A stretch of DNA of 64,000 nt, from the NCBI GenBank assembly GCA_012932865.1, contig SAXG01000013.1, forward strand, positions 62,001-126,000, in the 5' to 3' direction. Made by a program: the position numbers and the translations under genes. Below the pieces are notes generated by a model. The model worked only from the letters and a program-made list of their open reading frames with translations, ran no database searches and was not told the origin of the DNA. Within the stretch, counting starts at the first letter, position 1. The number at the start of each line of letters is the position of its first letter. Below, one piece after another: positions 20,822-29,506 of the stretch. This DNA comes from Amylostereum areolatum (Eukaryota > Basidiomycota > Agaricomycetes > Russulales > Stereaceae).

Positions 20822-22029
20822 CCTGGACAGTCTACCCCTACGCCTACCTCGCACCCCTCTCTCCATCTACCTCTGCCGTCTCTACGACGTTAAAAACTCC
20901 CACCACGGACCTCCCGAACGCACCGGTCTTCCTCCCGTTCAACGGAAAGCCGATCACCCCCCGCGACGACGCACCACTCCCCTACCCTTGGTCCGACGCC
21001 GTCACCGTCAACTGCCTCGTCCCCGTACAGAACCTCTGCAAGAAAGATCCCTGGACCGCGCACGGCCTCAACTTCCGCATCTTCGAGTGGAGGTGGCACA
21101 AGGATCACGGTACTGTCGTCCTCGCCCTATACGTCCGGATCACTACGTGCATCAACGTAGATCTCGAACGCCTTGAATTCACCCTCCACGCCCCCACCTA
21201 CCACACATACCTCATCCAGGACGCCCCCAACCCGATCCTCCAAACCAGTTTCACCTCCGTCTCCCAGTTTAACCGCCGGACCCCCGAATCCACCCCGCCA
21301 CCAGTCCTCCGTCCCACCATCAAGGGTAAGACCCTTCGTCGCCGCCACCACGAACATAAGATCCGCCAGGCAGTAAAAGCCGGCTACCTCACCAAGAAAC
21401 TCCTCGGCCGTCGCCCCATCGCGGCGGACTTCTTCTAGACCATCATCACGTCCTCCACAGCCCCTCGTCCCCCCACTCCGAACCTCCCCCCAGGCGTTTT
21501 TCGAGACTACTGTCCCGAAGAATACTATATCCTCACCTCGCAGCAGACTAAGGAATCCGTACGTTGGCTGTACGACAAACCAAACCGGCAACGTCAAGAC
21601 TGGTACTTTGACAACCGCGACGAACAACCCTACGTCGAAGAATCGGATTTTGCCACTGCTGCGGACGTTCTACAGCGCTTCCTGAACCCCCCTCCTACCA
21701 ACTCGCCCCCACCCCGTCGATGTACTGTAATCGAAGTCCCAGAAGGGATCAACCACAATGACACAACTGGGAAGTGGTACGCCTATAGACGGAACAAGAA
21801 CGGAACCCCAGGACGATCAGTAGTTGAGTGGCAGCCCACTTCGTTCAGTCCCGTCCAAGATCACTGGTCGTGGCATCATAACCAGCAATTCCTCACCCCC
21901 GCCGACTTCCTTGTCACAAAACAAGTTGAGGACGAAGTTGAAGAAGCAGAAGAACGCCGACGAGAAACCCTACGCCGCCTTGATCAAGAACTCGCCCAAT
22001 CCCTCACCGTCCCCCTCCCCTTCGACAAG
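20822..22029 (+). other. ATG-free open leader of T1-A with internal amber codon
   Basis: From the LTR end to the gag ATG at 22030, frame 1 is open for about 400 codons except for one TAG at 21436-21438. It contains no ATG on either side of that stop. The frame reads as protein: FNGKPITPRDDAPLPYPWSD and NFRIFEWRWHKDHGTVVLAL before the TAG; FRDYCPEEYYILTSQQTK, ATGKWYAYRRN-like GKWYAYRRNKNG and HWSWHHNQQFLTPADFL after it. It runs directly into gag in the same frame. T1-B and the 49.5-50.4 kb fragment encode homologous peptides and keep the TAG at the matching place. Possible readings are non-AUG initiation plus readthrough, a spliced 5' exon that supplies AUG, or a relic domain. No known domain recognised. 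Confidence 0.75.
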
Positions 22030-23055
22030 ATGTCCGACGCCGAATCCAAACCTGCCGTCTCCAAGCGGGAGATCGGCCCCAAGCCAAAGCCATTCAAAGG
22101 TGATAGATGCGACACCCTCCGGTTCTCCCTCGAGCTCCGCATGTTCCTGCGCGTTAACAAAGATGTTTATGCCACAGATGACGCCAATATGATGCTCCTC
22201 CTCAGCCTGATGGAGGACGACACGGCGAAAGCCTGGGCCACGCATCGCCACATGGAACTCTTCGCCGACGAAGACGAGAAGGAAGACGCCGACACCCTCG
22301 ACCCCACGCCCCCAACACTCCACTATAGCTCCTACAAAGAGCTCTTCGAGAGGTTTGGCAAAGACTTCGTGCCCGTCGATCCGAAGATAGAGGCTCAGCG
22401 TAAGATCAACGAGCTCGCAATGACCACCCGGGACGTCACTGACTTTATCACCGAGTTTGAGATGCTGGCAACCATGTCAGCGTACAACGACGAGGCGCTA
22501 ATCCACTTTTTCAAGAAGGGACTTCAGCGTGACCTCGGCAAGCAGGTGGCCCGGTCGTACCCGTTCCCCACCAAGCTCGCGGAGTGGAAGGAGCGCGCCC
22601 GCCGCATCAACCACCAGTGGCTCAAAGAGAACCCGGAGAGGAAGAGCAGTCAGTCCAAGGGGGCTGTCGCGCTCACCTTGAACGGTTCGACCAACGACTC
22701 CTCGTCGCGCCGAGTCGGCGCCTTCACCAACACCTCGACCCGCCCTGCAAAGCTGACGGACGACGAGCGCGCAAAGATGATGCGCGAAGGCAAGTGCTTC
22801 ATGTGTCGACAAGCCGGTCACGTCTCTCGCGACTGCCCCAACCGCGACTCGAGCGCGCGATGGGTGGGCGCAGTAGAGACTGGGTCCAAGGCCCCTCCCC
22901 TGCCGACGAACACGGCTCCACCCACTGCGAAAGCAGCTCCCGACCCATCCAAAACCATTGTGGCGATCACTCGCCAGCTGAAGGATCTGGATGCGGAAGG
23001 CAAGGAACAGGCAGTAGCGCTGTTGAAGGACATCCTGGAATCGCAGGATTTTTGA
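22030..23055 (+). CDS. T1-A gag (capsid and nucleocapsid)
   Basis: A 341-residue ORF from ATG 22030 (MSDAESKPAVSKREI). A capsid-type retrotransposon gag domain occupies about residues 15-200, with phrases such as LRMFLRVNKDVYATDD, AKAWATHRHMELF and TDFITEFEMLATMSAYNDEA. A single zinc knuckle, CFMCRQAGHVSRDC, follows at about residue 256, and the tail ends LESQDF. The upstream frame is open through to 20822 apart from the TAG, so the true N-terminus may lie earlier. The stop TGA (23053-23055) overlaps a T5 run at the entry to pol. Confidence 0.9.
   Translation: MSDAESKPAVSKREIGPKPKPFKGDRCDTLRFSLELRMFLRVNKDVYATDDANMMLLLSLMEDDTAKAWATHRHMELFADEDEKEDADTLDPTPPTLHYSSYKELFERFGKDFVPVDPKIEAQRKINELAMTTRDVTDFITEFEMLATMSAYNDEALIHFFKKGLQRDLGKQVARSYPFPTKLAEWKERARRINHQWLKENPERKSSQSKGAVALTLNGSTNDSSSRRVGAFTNTSTRPAKLTDDERAKMMREGKCFMCRQAGHVSRDCPNRDSSARWVGAVETGSKAPPLPTNTAPPTAKAAPDPSKTIVAITRQLKDLDAEGKEQAVALLKDILESQDF
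23049..23055 (+). promoter_or_regulatory. Candidate -1 frameshift site at gag stop (T1-A)
   Basis: TTTTTGA spans the last sense codon and the TGA stop of gag. One base back, the pol frame reads TTT TTG AAA and is open. Slippage of tRNA-Phe from TTT to TTT with TGA in the A site would give gag-pol. The same T5-GA string ends gag in T1-B (61028-61034, minus) and in T2 (29500-29506, minus). Mechanism is inferred. Confidence 0.6.
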
Positions 23056-24876
23056 AACGCCCCCCAGTCGCGTCGTCTGGTGGAGGCAAAGGACTTTTGG
23101 TATCACCGTCGAATCGTTTCGCTGTATTATCATCCATGCATACCTGTGAGCAATCGTATCCCCCGTGTTTGTATCTGTCTACTGTCACCAAGAACAGGCA
23201 AACACCATCGATCACGCTCAAAGTCAAGCTGATCGGACGAGTTACCAAAAGAGAAATCGACGCAGACGCGCTGCTTGATAGCGGCGCAGAAGGAATTATC
23301 CTGAACCGAAGCTTCGTTGAACGCAGGAAGCTTACCACAAGAAAACTAGAAAACCCGTTCCCCGTGCGTAATGTGGACGGCACCGAGAACATCATGGGCT
23401 GGGTACGCGACACAACGACCCAGCGGATCCGGATGTACTCGCAAGATTCAAAGGCGTACCATGAGGAAGAAGCTGAGTTCTTCATCACCGACATCGGCGA
23501 TCATGACATGATCCTTGGAACAGACTGGCTCGATGAGCACAATCCCACCATAGACTGGCAACGAGACCATGTTGACATGCTCCGCTGCCCCCCCTCATGC
23601 ACTCTGTCCAAACCTCCTGTGACAAACCTCGCAACCAAGCCACGGAGACCATCATTGGTCCAATCACAGCGTAAGGTTGAAGCAGGTAAAACCCCGAGGA
23701 CACCTCTCGTTTTGGACGATCCCTTCCCAGAGCCGACATATGTGTCCTGGACCCCAGTCCCCACTTATGTTATTCCTGCACGCAGAGTCAAAGGTGTTCG
23801 CGTCCGCACGGTCCATCGCTCCCCTCTACCCGCACGACTCTTCACTGAAGACGACGACGAGCGGCCCATGGTATTCCGAGACTGGGAGATCAATGGACTA
23901 TGCCACGCCGGAATCCTCCCTGAAACCGACGGTCCTAATCCAGATGCAGTACCTATCCGCGCGGGCTTTACAAAAGCACAGGAGCTTGCAGAGCATTCAA
24001 AAGAGAACGCACGCCCGCAAACCTTTGAAGACTTAGTCCCCCCGCCGTACCGCGACTTTGCGCCTGTATTCGACAAGAAAACCTCCGAGCGACTTCCTGA
24101 CCGATGGCCATGGGACCATGCTATCGACATGAAAGACGGCTTTGAACCCAAACCGTGCAAGATCTACCCCCTCTCACCTTCCGAGCAGATCGAACTCGAC
24201 ACCTTCCTCGATGACCACCTGAAGAAGGGCTATATCCGCCCATCGAAGTCACCTCAGGCGAGTCCGTTCTTCTTTGTGAAGAAAAAGGATGGAAAGCTGC
24301 GTCCCGTACAGGACTATCGAGAACTAAACAAGGGCACTGTCAAGAACGAATACCCCTTGCCACTGATCTCTGAAATTGTCGACCGTCTCAAAGGTGCAAA
24401 GATCTTCTCCAAGATGGATGTCCGCTGGGGCTACAACAATGTCCGCATCAAGGAAGGCGACGAGTGGAAGGCTGCGTTCAAGACGAATCGCGGTCTCTTC
24501 GAACCTACGGTGATGTTTTTCGGGCTTATGAACTCCCCTGCGACGTTTCAGGCAATGATGAATGAACTGTTCAAGGATCTCATCGACTCGGGCAAGGTCA
24601 TCATCTGCATGGACGACATCTTGGTGTTCACCCGCACCATGGACGAACACCGTGCCATAGTGCGGCAGGTTCTGCAGCGTTTGCAAGACAACGACCTCTT
24701 CCTCAAACCGGAGAAATGCGCCTTTGAGCAAGACTCTGTCGAATACCTCGGACTCATCATCTCGCACGACAAGATTGCTATGGACCCCGTCAAGGTAGCA
24801 GGTATTCAGGACTGGCCGATACCACGAACGGTCAAAGATGTGCAATCCTTCCTCGGCTTTGGCAACTTCTACCGAT
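23052..24876 (+). pseudogene. T1-A pol: protease and truncated reverse transcriptase
   Basis: The -1 frame after gag contains an aspartic protease motif, DALLDSGAEGIILN, near 23265-23300, then a linker. A Ty3-type reverse transcriptase follows, with [54 protein letters not shown] and active site ICMDDILVF near 24605. The frame enters the T2 LTR after GFGNFYR and stops 16 codons later at 24926. The thumb, RNase H and integrase are therefore missing. Over its preserved part this pol has no internal stop. Confidence 0.9.
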
Positions 24877-25335
24877 TGTCAGCAACGACTAGTGCGACAG
24901 CACCAAGTTACGACACAGCTGACTAGAAGATGAGGACGACAGAGGGGAGCCGATCAGACACGGCGACAGACGAGGGAAAGCAAGCAAAGTCGGTAGAATT
25001 GACTAGCTCGAGATAAGGGATATGCACAGCGAGAGCGAGCCTTATATACACAAGAGGAGGGAGACTTAGGTAAGCAACCGATACACGGCGATCAGTAAGC
25101 AGACCTAGTATAAGTAAGCAGTCGTATGTAAAAGAGCACAGCATGAGTCAGTATTGTACAGCATGAGTCAGGGGAAAGGAGTCAGACCCGGGCCGAGATG
25201 AGTCACGTGGGCCCAGGTGGGATATAGATGAACCGGGTCCGGGCCGGAGTGGAGCCGGACCGGTGATAAGCCAATAAGTCCTAAAGCGTGTAACCGATGT
25301 AAAGTAAAAAAGAAAATTATAGACCGTTCATGACA
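24877..25335 (-). repeat. 3' LTR of T2
   Basis: 459 bp, TGTCAGCAACGA...TTCATGACA as written on the plus strand. It is near-identical to the 5' LTR at 31953-32412 and to the solo LTR at 10466-10922. The pol stop codon TGA lies inside this LTR, in TGTCATGA on the minus strand. Confidence 0.95.
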
Positions 25336-28300
25336 TCACCCCTTCCTTAGATTCGACGTCCTCGTCGCAATCAGATCCAGCTTCCTCTTCCGCCAGGAGT
25401 TCCCAACGATTAAGGCGTGCAGGTTTCAGGGCACCTGGGTGCTCGCGGTGGAAGTCGTCAATACGTTTCTTGGCATTCTGGAGATTGGCGAGAGGTTCCC
25501 AAGTATTGTCATTGTCTGGGTAGCCTTTCCATTTGACAAGGTACTTGAAGCCGCGACCAACTTTCTTGGAATCTATAATCTTTTCCACCTCATAGACTTC
25601 CTCTCCTTGGACTAACTCTGGGGGTGGAGGTGCAGGTGTTTTCTGGTTGTCAAAGGCGGGACCGTTGTGTGGAGATAGGAGGGACTCGTTGAAGACCGGA
25701 TGTTTTCGTGACCAGGATGTAGGGAGGCGAAGCTTGTAAGCCGATGCTCCGACCTTCTCCAGGATTTCGAAAGGACCAAAGCGCTTGTCATCTAGCTTTT
25801 GCATAGGACGTGCCGTTTTGATTACAGTTTGGCCATCTCTAGTCTTGGCTTCCAGCCAGACGAAGTCGCCAATTTTGTAATCTATTGGTTCGTCCTTCTT
25901 GCGATCGTAAAAGCGCTTTTGATCGTCCTGTGCTGCCTTTAGCGCAGAGCGGGCTTCCTCATAGATGTCTCGCATGCGTTGTGCAAACTCGTTCGCCGAT
26001 GGGTTGTCTGTCTCACGTCGAGGGTTTGTCCCCAGGTAGAGTTCCCGACCATAGTTGGCAAAGTTGGGAGACATCCCAATCGAACTATGGACCATGTTGT
26101 TGAGCGCAGTCATGGCAAGTGGGAGGTAACGTGTCCAATTGTCCTGTCGTTGATTGACAAAGATGCGAAGGTAGTTTTCCATGGTCATGTTGGAGTGTTC
26201 GGTCTGTCCGTCCGTCTGAGGGTGATACGCCGTGGACGGGTTCCCTTCAATGCCTAGCAGTTGGAACAATGCCGTGGTGAACTTGGAGACAAAGACGCTG
26301 CCGCGGTCACTGACGATCTTTCTAGGAATTCCATGATGGGGGACCACCTCGCGTAGGTACTCGAAGGCGAGTTCGTCCTCTGTTAGGTCTTTGGTTGTGG
26401 CCCAGAATACAACCTGCTTGGTACCCATGCAGTTCACATTGCAGATGGCGTCTTTTCCATCCGAGACCGGGAGTGGCATGACGAAGTCAATGGATACGTG
26501 CTCCCAAGGTGCTTGTGGCGGGTCATGTCGGTGGAGTGGAGCGGCAATACGATCGTGTCTAATCTTGGTACGTTGGCAGGTCTCACATCCTTCGACATAT
26601 TTTCGGACGTCATCTCTAATGGCAGGCCACCAGTAGTTGCGCGTGATGAGCTCGTGGGTCTTGTATCGTCCTGGATGACCGACAAGCGGGCCGTCATGGT
26701 GAGCCTGGATGATGTCTGCACGGAGTCCTTTGTCTCTTGGGACATAGAGTCTGTGTTGCCAGGTGATCGTTCCATCTGCATGTTCCAGCCATCCCTTTAC
26801 TTTGAGTGCTAAGGCGCGTTCTACTGCATGGTCTCGGAGTAAGGTAGCCTCTTGAATCCGCTCAATGAAGGTATTGTCAGGTCCGTTGGTTACGATTCCT
26901 GCATGGTTGAGGGCGCGAAAGAGTTCTGGTTTCAGGAGGACGATGTTTTCATTGTCTTTCTCCCCCTTCTCAAGGCCCGCTAGTCGGGAAATAGCATCGG
27001 GTTTGCCCATTGTTTTGCCAGGTTTGTGGAGTAGCGTAAAATGATACTCTTGTAGCTCCGTTAACCATCGTGCTTGTCTCCGATTTAGCTTCTGCGCCTT
27101 GCGGAAGTACGTGAGATTGCGATGATCCGACCAGATTTCAAACTCCTGTCGTGCCCCCATGAGGTATTGTCTCCATTCCTCTAGTGCCGTCATGATAGCC
27201 AGTAATTCCTTGTCATAGATCTCGTAGTTCCTCTCAGCTTCGCTGAGGGACTTTGAGAGGAAGGCGACCGGGTGCCATTTGCCATTGTCCTGTTGTTGCG
27301 AAAGTACCGCGCCTGTGGCATAGTCAGAGGAGTCCGCCTCGACACGGAACTGCCCCTCGTCTGTAGGGATTGCTAGAACTGGCTGCGATGTTATATGTCG
27401 CTTGAGTTCCTCAAAAGCCTCCTGCTGTGGGGTGTCCCAGACCCATTCCGTCTTCCCAGTGAGTTTAGTCATTGGGTGAGCAATGCCGCTGAAGTCCTTG
27501 ATAAAGCGTCGGTAGAAGTTGCAAAAGCCCAAAAACGATTGAAGTTGTTTCTTCGTTTTGGGGGCTGGCCAATTGGTGATTGCCGCGACCTTTGCTGGAT
27601 CCATGTGAACCCTTCCTCCGCCGACAATCATGCCCAGGTATTCGATTTCTGCCTTCTCAAATTCGCACTTTTCTGGCTTCAGATAGAGTTTGTTTTCTCG
27701 CAGGATCCGAAGGACCTCCTTGACTATTCGACGATGTTCTTCTAGCGTATGTGTGAAGATGAGGATGTCGTCCAAATAGACGACCACGACTCCTTGGTGG
27801 ATCAAGTCTTTGAACAGGTCATTCATCATGGCTTGGAACGTAGATGGGGAGTTGGTGAGTCCGAAGAACATAACTGTAGGCTCGTAGAGACCTTTGTTCG
27901 TGCGGAATGCAGCTTTCCATTCGTCCCCTTCTTTAATCCGAACATTGTTGTACCCCCATCGGACATCGAGCTTGGTAAAGTGCCGTGCTCCCTTAAGCTT
28001 GTCAACTAACTCTTGGATGAGCGGGAGAGGGTAACGGTTCTTTATCGTCATCTCATTAAGCTTTCGATAGTCCTGCACAGGACGTAGCGAGCCGTCTTTT
28101 TTCTTGATGAAGAAGAATGGGGAGGCCATGGGTGATTTGGACGGTTGGATCCGGCCAGATCTCAGGTTCTCTTCCAAAAAGGCGTCCAGTTGCTTCTGCT
28201 CATCCAATGTGAGGGGGTAAACTTTGCAATCGACCGGTTTGAAGTTAGGAGTGAGCTCAATGGCGTGGTCCCATGGGTGTCGCTCAGGGAGCTTGTCGAA

Positions 28301-29503
28301 GTCATCTTTGTCAAAGATGTCCTTGAATTCGTGGTACACTGTTGGGACTCGCTCAGAGAAGGTCTGTTCCTTTTTCTTAGCGTGCTCTTCAATTGCAATG
28401 TCTGATGCATGGGTCCGGGTGTGGTATGTCGCTTTGTAACCATCCCAGTCGAAAACAAACAGCTGCTCGTCCTTTTCCATGTGGACTGGCTCTTCCTCCT
28501 CTTCTTCATCATCATCGATATTGAGGAGGGGAGGGGGACGAGAGCAGCTGATAGGGCATCGGTCGAATTCAATTGACCCGGATTTCCAGTCGATGCGAGG
28601 GTTGTGCTTCTTTAGCCACTCATGTCCAATAAAAAGGTCCGTATCTCCTAGGTTGGAGACCGCCAGGTCAATGTTTTCTTCATGGTCTTGAATATTTAGA
28701 CGAAGTGTGACATATTCCGTGATGGGACCTCCTGCGTTGAGAGTGCCGTCTGCATTTCGTACTGGGATTGGGCGAGCAGTCCGTCGCGTGGGGATGTGAT
28801 TTTCCTGCACGAACTTCGTGTTGATACACGAGCCAGTGCAACCACTGTCCAGGAGGGCGAGAGCTTTGACAATGCGCTTGGAATCTACCACCAGTTGTGT
28901 GGGAATGACCGTTTGTTCCTTGGCGCTGGAGGAGCGTATGAACTGCATAGGAGTGGCAAGCTCTAGTAGGGCTTGACATGCTAACTCGTCTCCCATGTCA
29001 GTTATCTCTTTGATGGCTTCATAAGTAGCCTCGTCACGGCGTCGGTGATGTGTCCAGATGCGAAGGATTGCAATCGCACTTTCGGGTTTGTCTTCCCTTA
29101 AGCGACGAAGCGTCCATTGAGCCGTTCCAGGTGCCATATAACATGATTTGGGCGCCGTGCCCCTTCCATTGCACGGCGTTGTCCCTGACTTCACAGGGTC
29201 CATATCCAAAACCGAGTCCGTATCCAAAGCCGTATCCAAAACTGAAGCCGAAACCGAAGCCATATCCAAAGCCGAAGGCTCACAAATCGAAGCCTGAGTA
29301 TCTAAAATAACAACGGGACGCGTGCCCGTACCGATAGAGTCCGTAAGAGAAGTCATAATGGGGATATCCCCCGTAGTAGTACAGTCCGAATCAACAATGC
29401 GCATATGTAAACGAGAATCAGGCCACCGAGGCGCCACAAAACCAGACGGGCGAGAAACAGAAACTTGGGCTTCAGATGCCGTGTACATCGTCAGCCCCCT
29501 CAA
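25328..29503 (-). CDS. T2 pol polyprotein, intact
   Basis: A 1391-residue ORF in the -1 frame relative to gag; the first residues (29503 onward) are read by frameshift rather than from a true start. Domains in order: aspartic protease (LALLDSGCTGSC, about residue 218), reverse transcriptase (DVRWGYNNVRIKEGDEWKA, active site VVYLDDILIF near residue 574), RNase H (VEADSSDYATGAVLSQQ, about 719; NYEIYDKELLAI), integrase with an HHCC finger (GHPGRYKTHELI...GCETC, about 935-975) and DDE residues (SIDFVMP, IVSDRGSVF, DGQTEHSN). A C-terminal chromodomain follows (YLVKWKGYPDNDNTWEP, about 1300-1358). All catalytic motifs look intact, so the enzyme could act in trans. Confidence 0.96.
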   Translation of the reverse strand: MRGLTMYTASEAQVSVSRPSGFVAPRWPDSRLHMRIVDSDCTTTGDIPIMTSLTDSIGTGTRPVVILDTQASICEPSALDMASVSASVLDTALDTDSVLDMDPVKSGTTPCNGRGTAPKSCYMAPGTAQWTLRRLREDKPESAIAILRIWTHHRRRDEATYEAIKEITDMGDELACQALLELATPMQFIRSSSAKEQTVIPTQLVVDSKRIVKALALLDSGCTGSCINTKFVQENHIPTRRTARPIPVRNADGTLNAGGPITEYVTLRLNIQDHEENIDLAVSNLGDTDLFIGHEWLKKHNPRIDWKSGSIEFDRCPISCSRPPPLLNIDDDEEEEEEPVHMEKDEQLFVFDWDGYKATYHTRTHASDIAIEEHAKKKEQTFSERVPTVYHEFKDIFDKDDFDKLPERHPWDHAIELTPNFKPVDCKVYPLTLDEQKQLDAFLEENLRSGRIQPSKSPMASPFFFIKKKDGSLRPVQDYRKLNEMTIKNRYPLPLIQELVDKLKGARHFTKLDVRWGYNNVRIKEGDEWKAAFRTNKGLYEPTVMFFGLTNSPSTFQAMMNDLFKDLIHQGVVVVYLDDILIFTHTLEEHRRIVKEVLRILRENKLYLKPEKCEFEKAEIEYLGMIVGGGRVHMDPAKVAAITNWPAPKTKKQLQSFLGFCNFYRRFIKDFSGIAHPMTKLTGKTEWVWDTPQQEAFEELKRHITSQPVLAIPTDEGQFRVEADSSDYATGAVLSQQQDNGKWHPVAFLSKSLSEAERNYEIYDKELLAIMTALEEWRQYLMGARQEFEIWSDHRNLTYFRKAQKLNRRQARWLTELQEYHFTLLHKPGKTMGKPDAISRLAGLEKGEKDNENIVLLKPELFRALNHAGIVTNGPDNTFIERIQEATLLRDHAVERALALKVKGWLEHADGTITWQHRLYVPRDKGLRADIIQAHHDGPLVGHPGRYKTHELITRNYWWPAIRDDVRKYVEGCETCQRTKIRHDRIAAPLHRHDPPQAPWEHVSIDFVMPLPVSDGKDAICNVNCMGTKQVVFWATTKDLTEDELAFEYLREVVPHHGIPRKIVSDRGSVFVSKFTTALFQLLGIEGNPSTAYHPQTDGQTEHSNMTMENYLRIFVNQRQDNWTRYLPLAMTALNNMVHSSIGMSPNFANYGRELYLGTNPRRETDNPSANEFAQRMRDIYEEARSALKAAQDDQKRFYDRKKDEPIDYKIGDFVWLEAKTRDGQTVIKTARPMQKLDDKRFGPFEILEKVGASAYKLRLPTSWSRKHPVFNESLLSPHNGPAFDNQKTPAPPPPELVQGEEVYEVEKIIDSKKVGRGFKYLVKWKGYPDNDNTWEPLANLQNAKKRIDDFHREHPGALKPARLNRWELLAEEEAGSDCDEDVESKEGVMS

Positions 29504-29506
29504 AAA
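29500..29506 (-). promoter_or_regulatory. Candidate -1 frameshift site at gag stop (T2)
   Basis: On the minus strand gag ends GGT TTT TGA and pol is open one base back (TTT TTG AGG). This is the same T5-GA arrangement as in the diverged T1 family. A G5 run follows just downstream. Mechanism is inferred. Confidence 0.6.

Larger units (their letters stand above)
20402..24876 (+). mobile_element. Ty3 retrotransposon T1-A, 3'-truncated
   Basis: A Ty3/Gypsy-type element: 5' LTR, a long ATG-free open leader, gag, then pol in the -1 frame. It ends inside reverse transcriptase at 24876, where the T2 element begins. RNase H, integrase and the 3' LTR are absent and do not reappear beyond T2. The same family is complete at 56624-63668 (T1-B), which shows what is missing. 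The coding parts here are much better preserved than in T1-B. Confidence 0.92.

Noticed and set aside
22584..23051. Pol frame extended back over gag as a separate start
   Set aside because: The extended part overlaps the gag zinc-knuckle region out of frame and has no protein-like sequence; pol more likely begins by frameshift near 23050.
24877..25335. A solo LTR inside T1-A
   Set aside because: T2 pol and its polypurine tract abut it directly and a partner LTR lies at 31953-32412, so it is the 3' LTR of T2.
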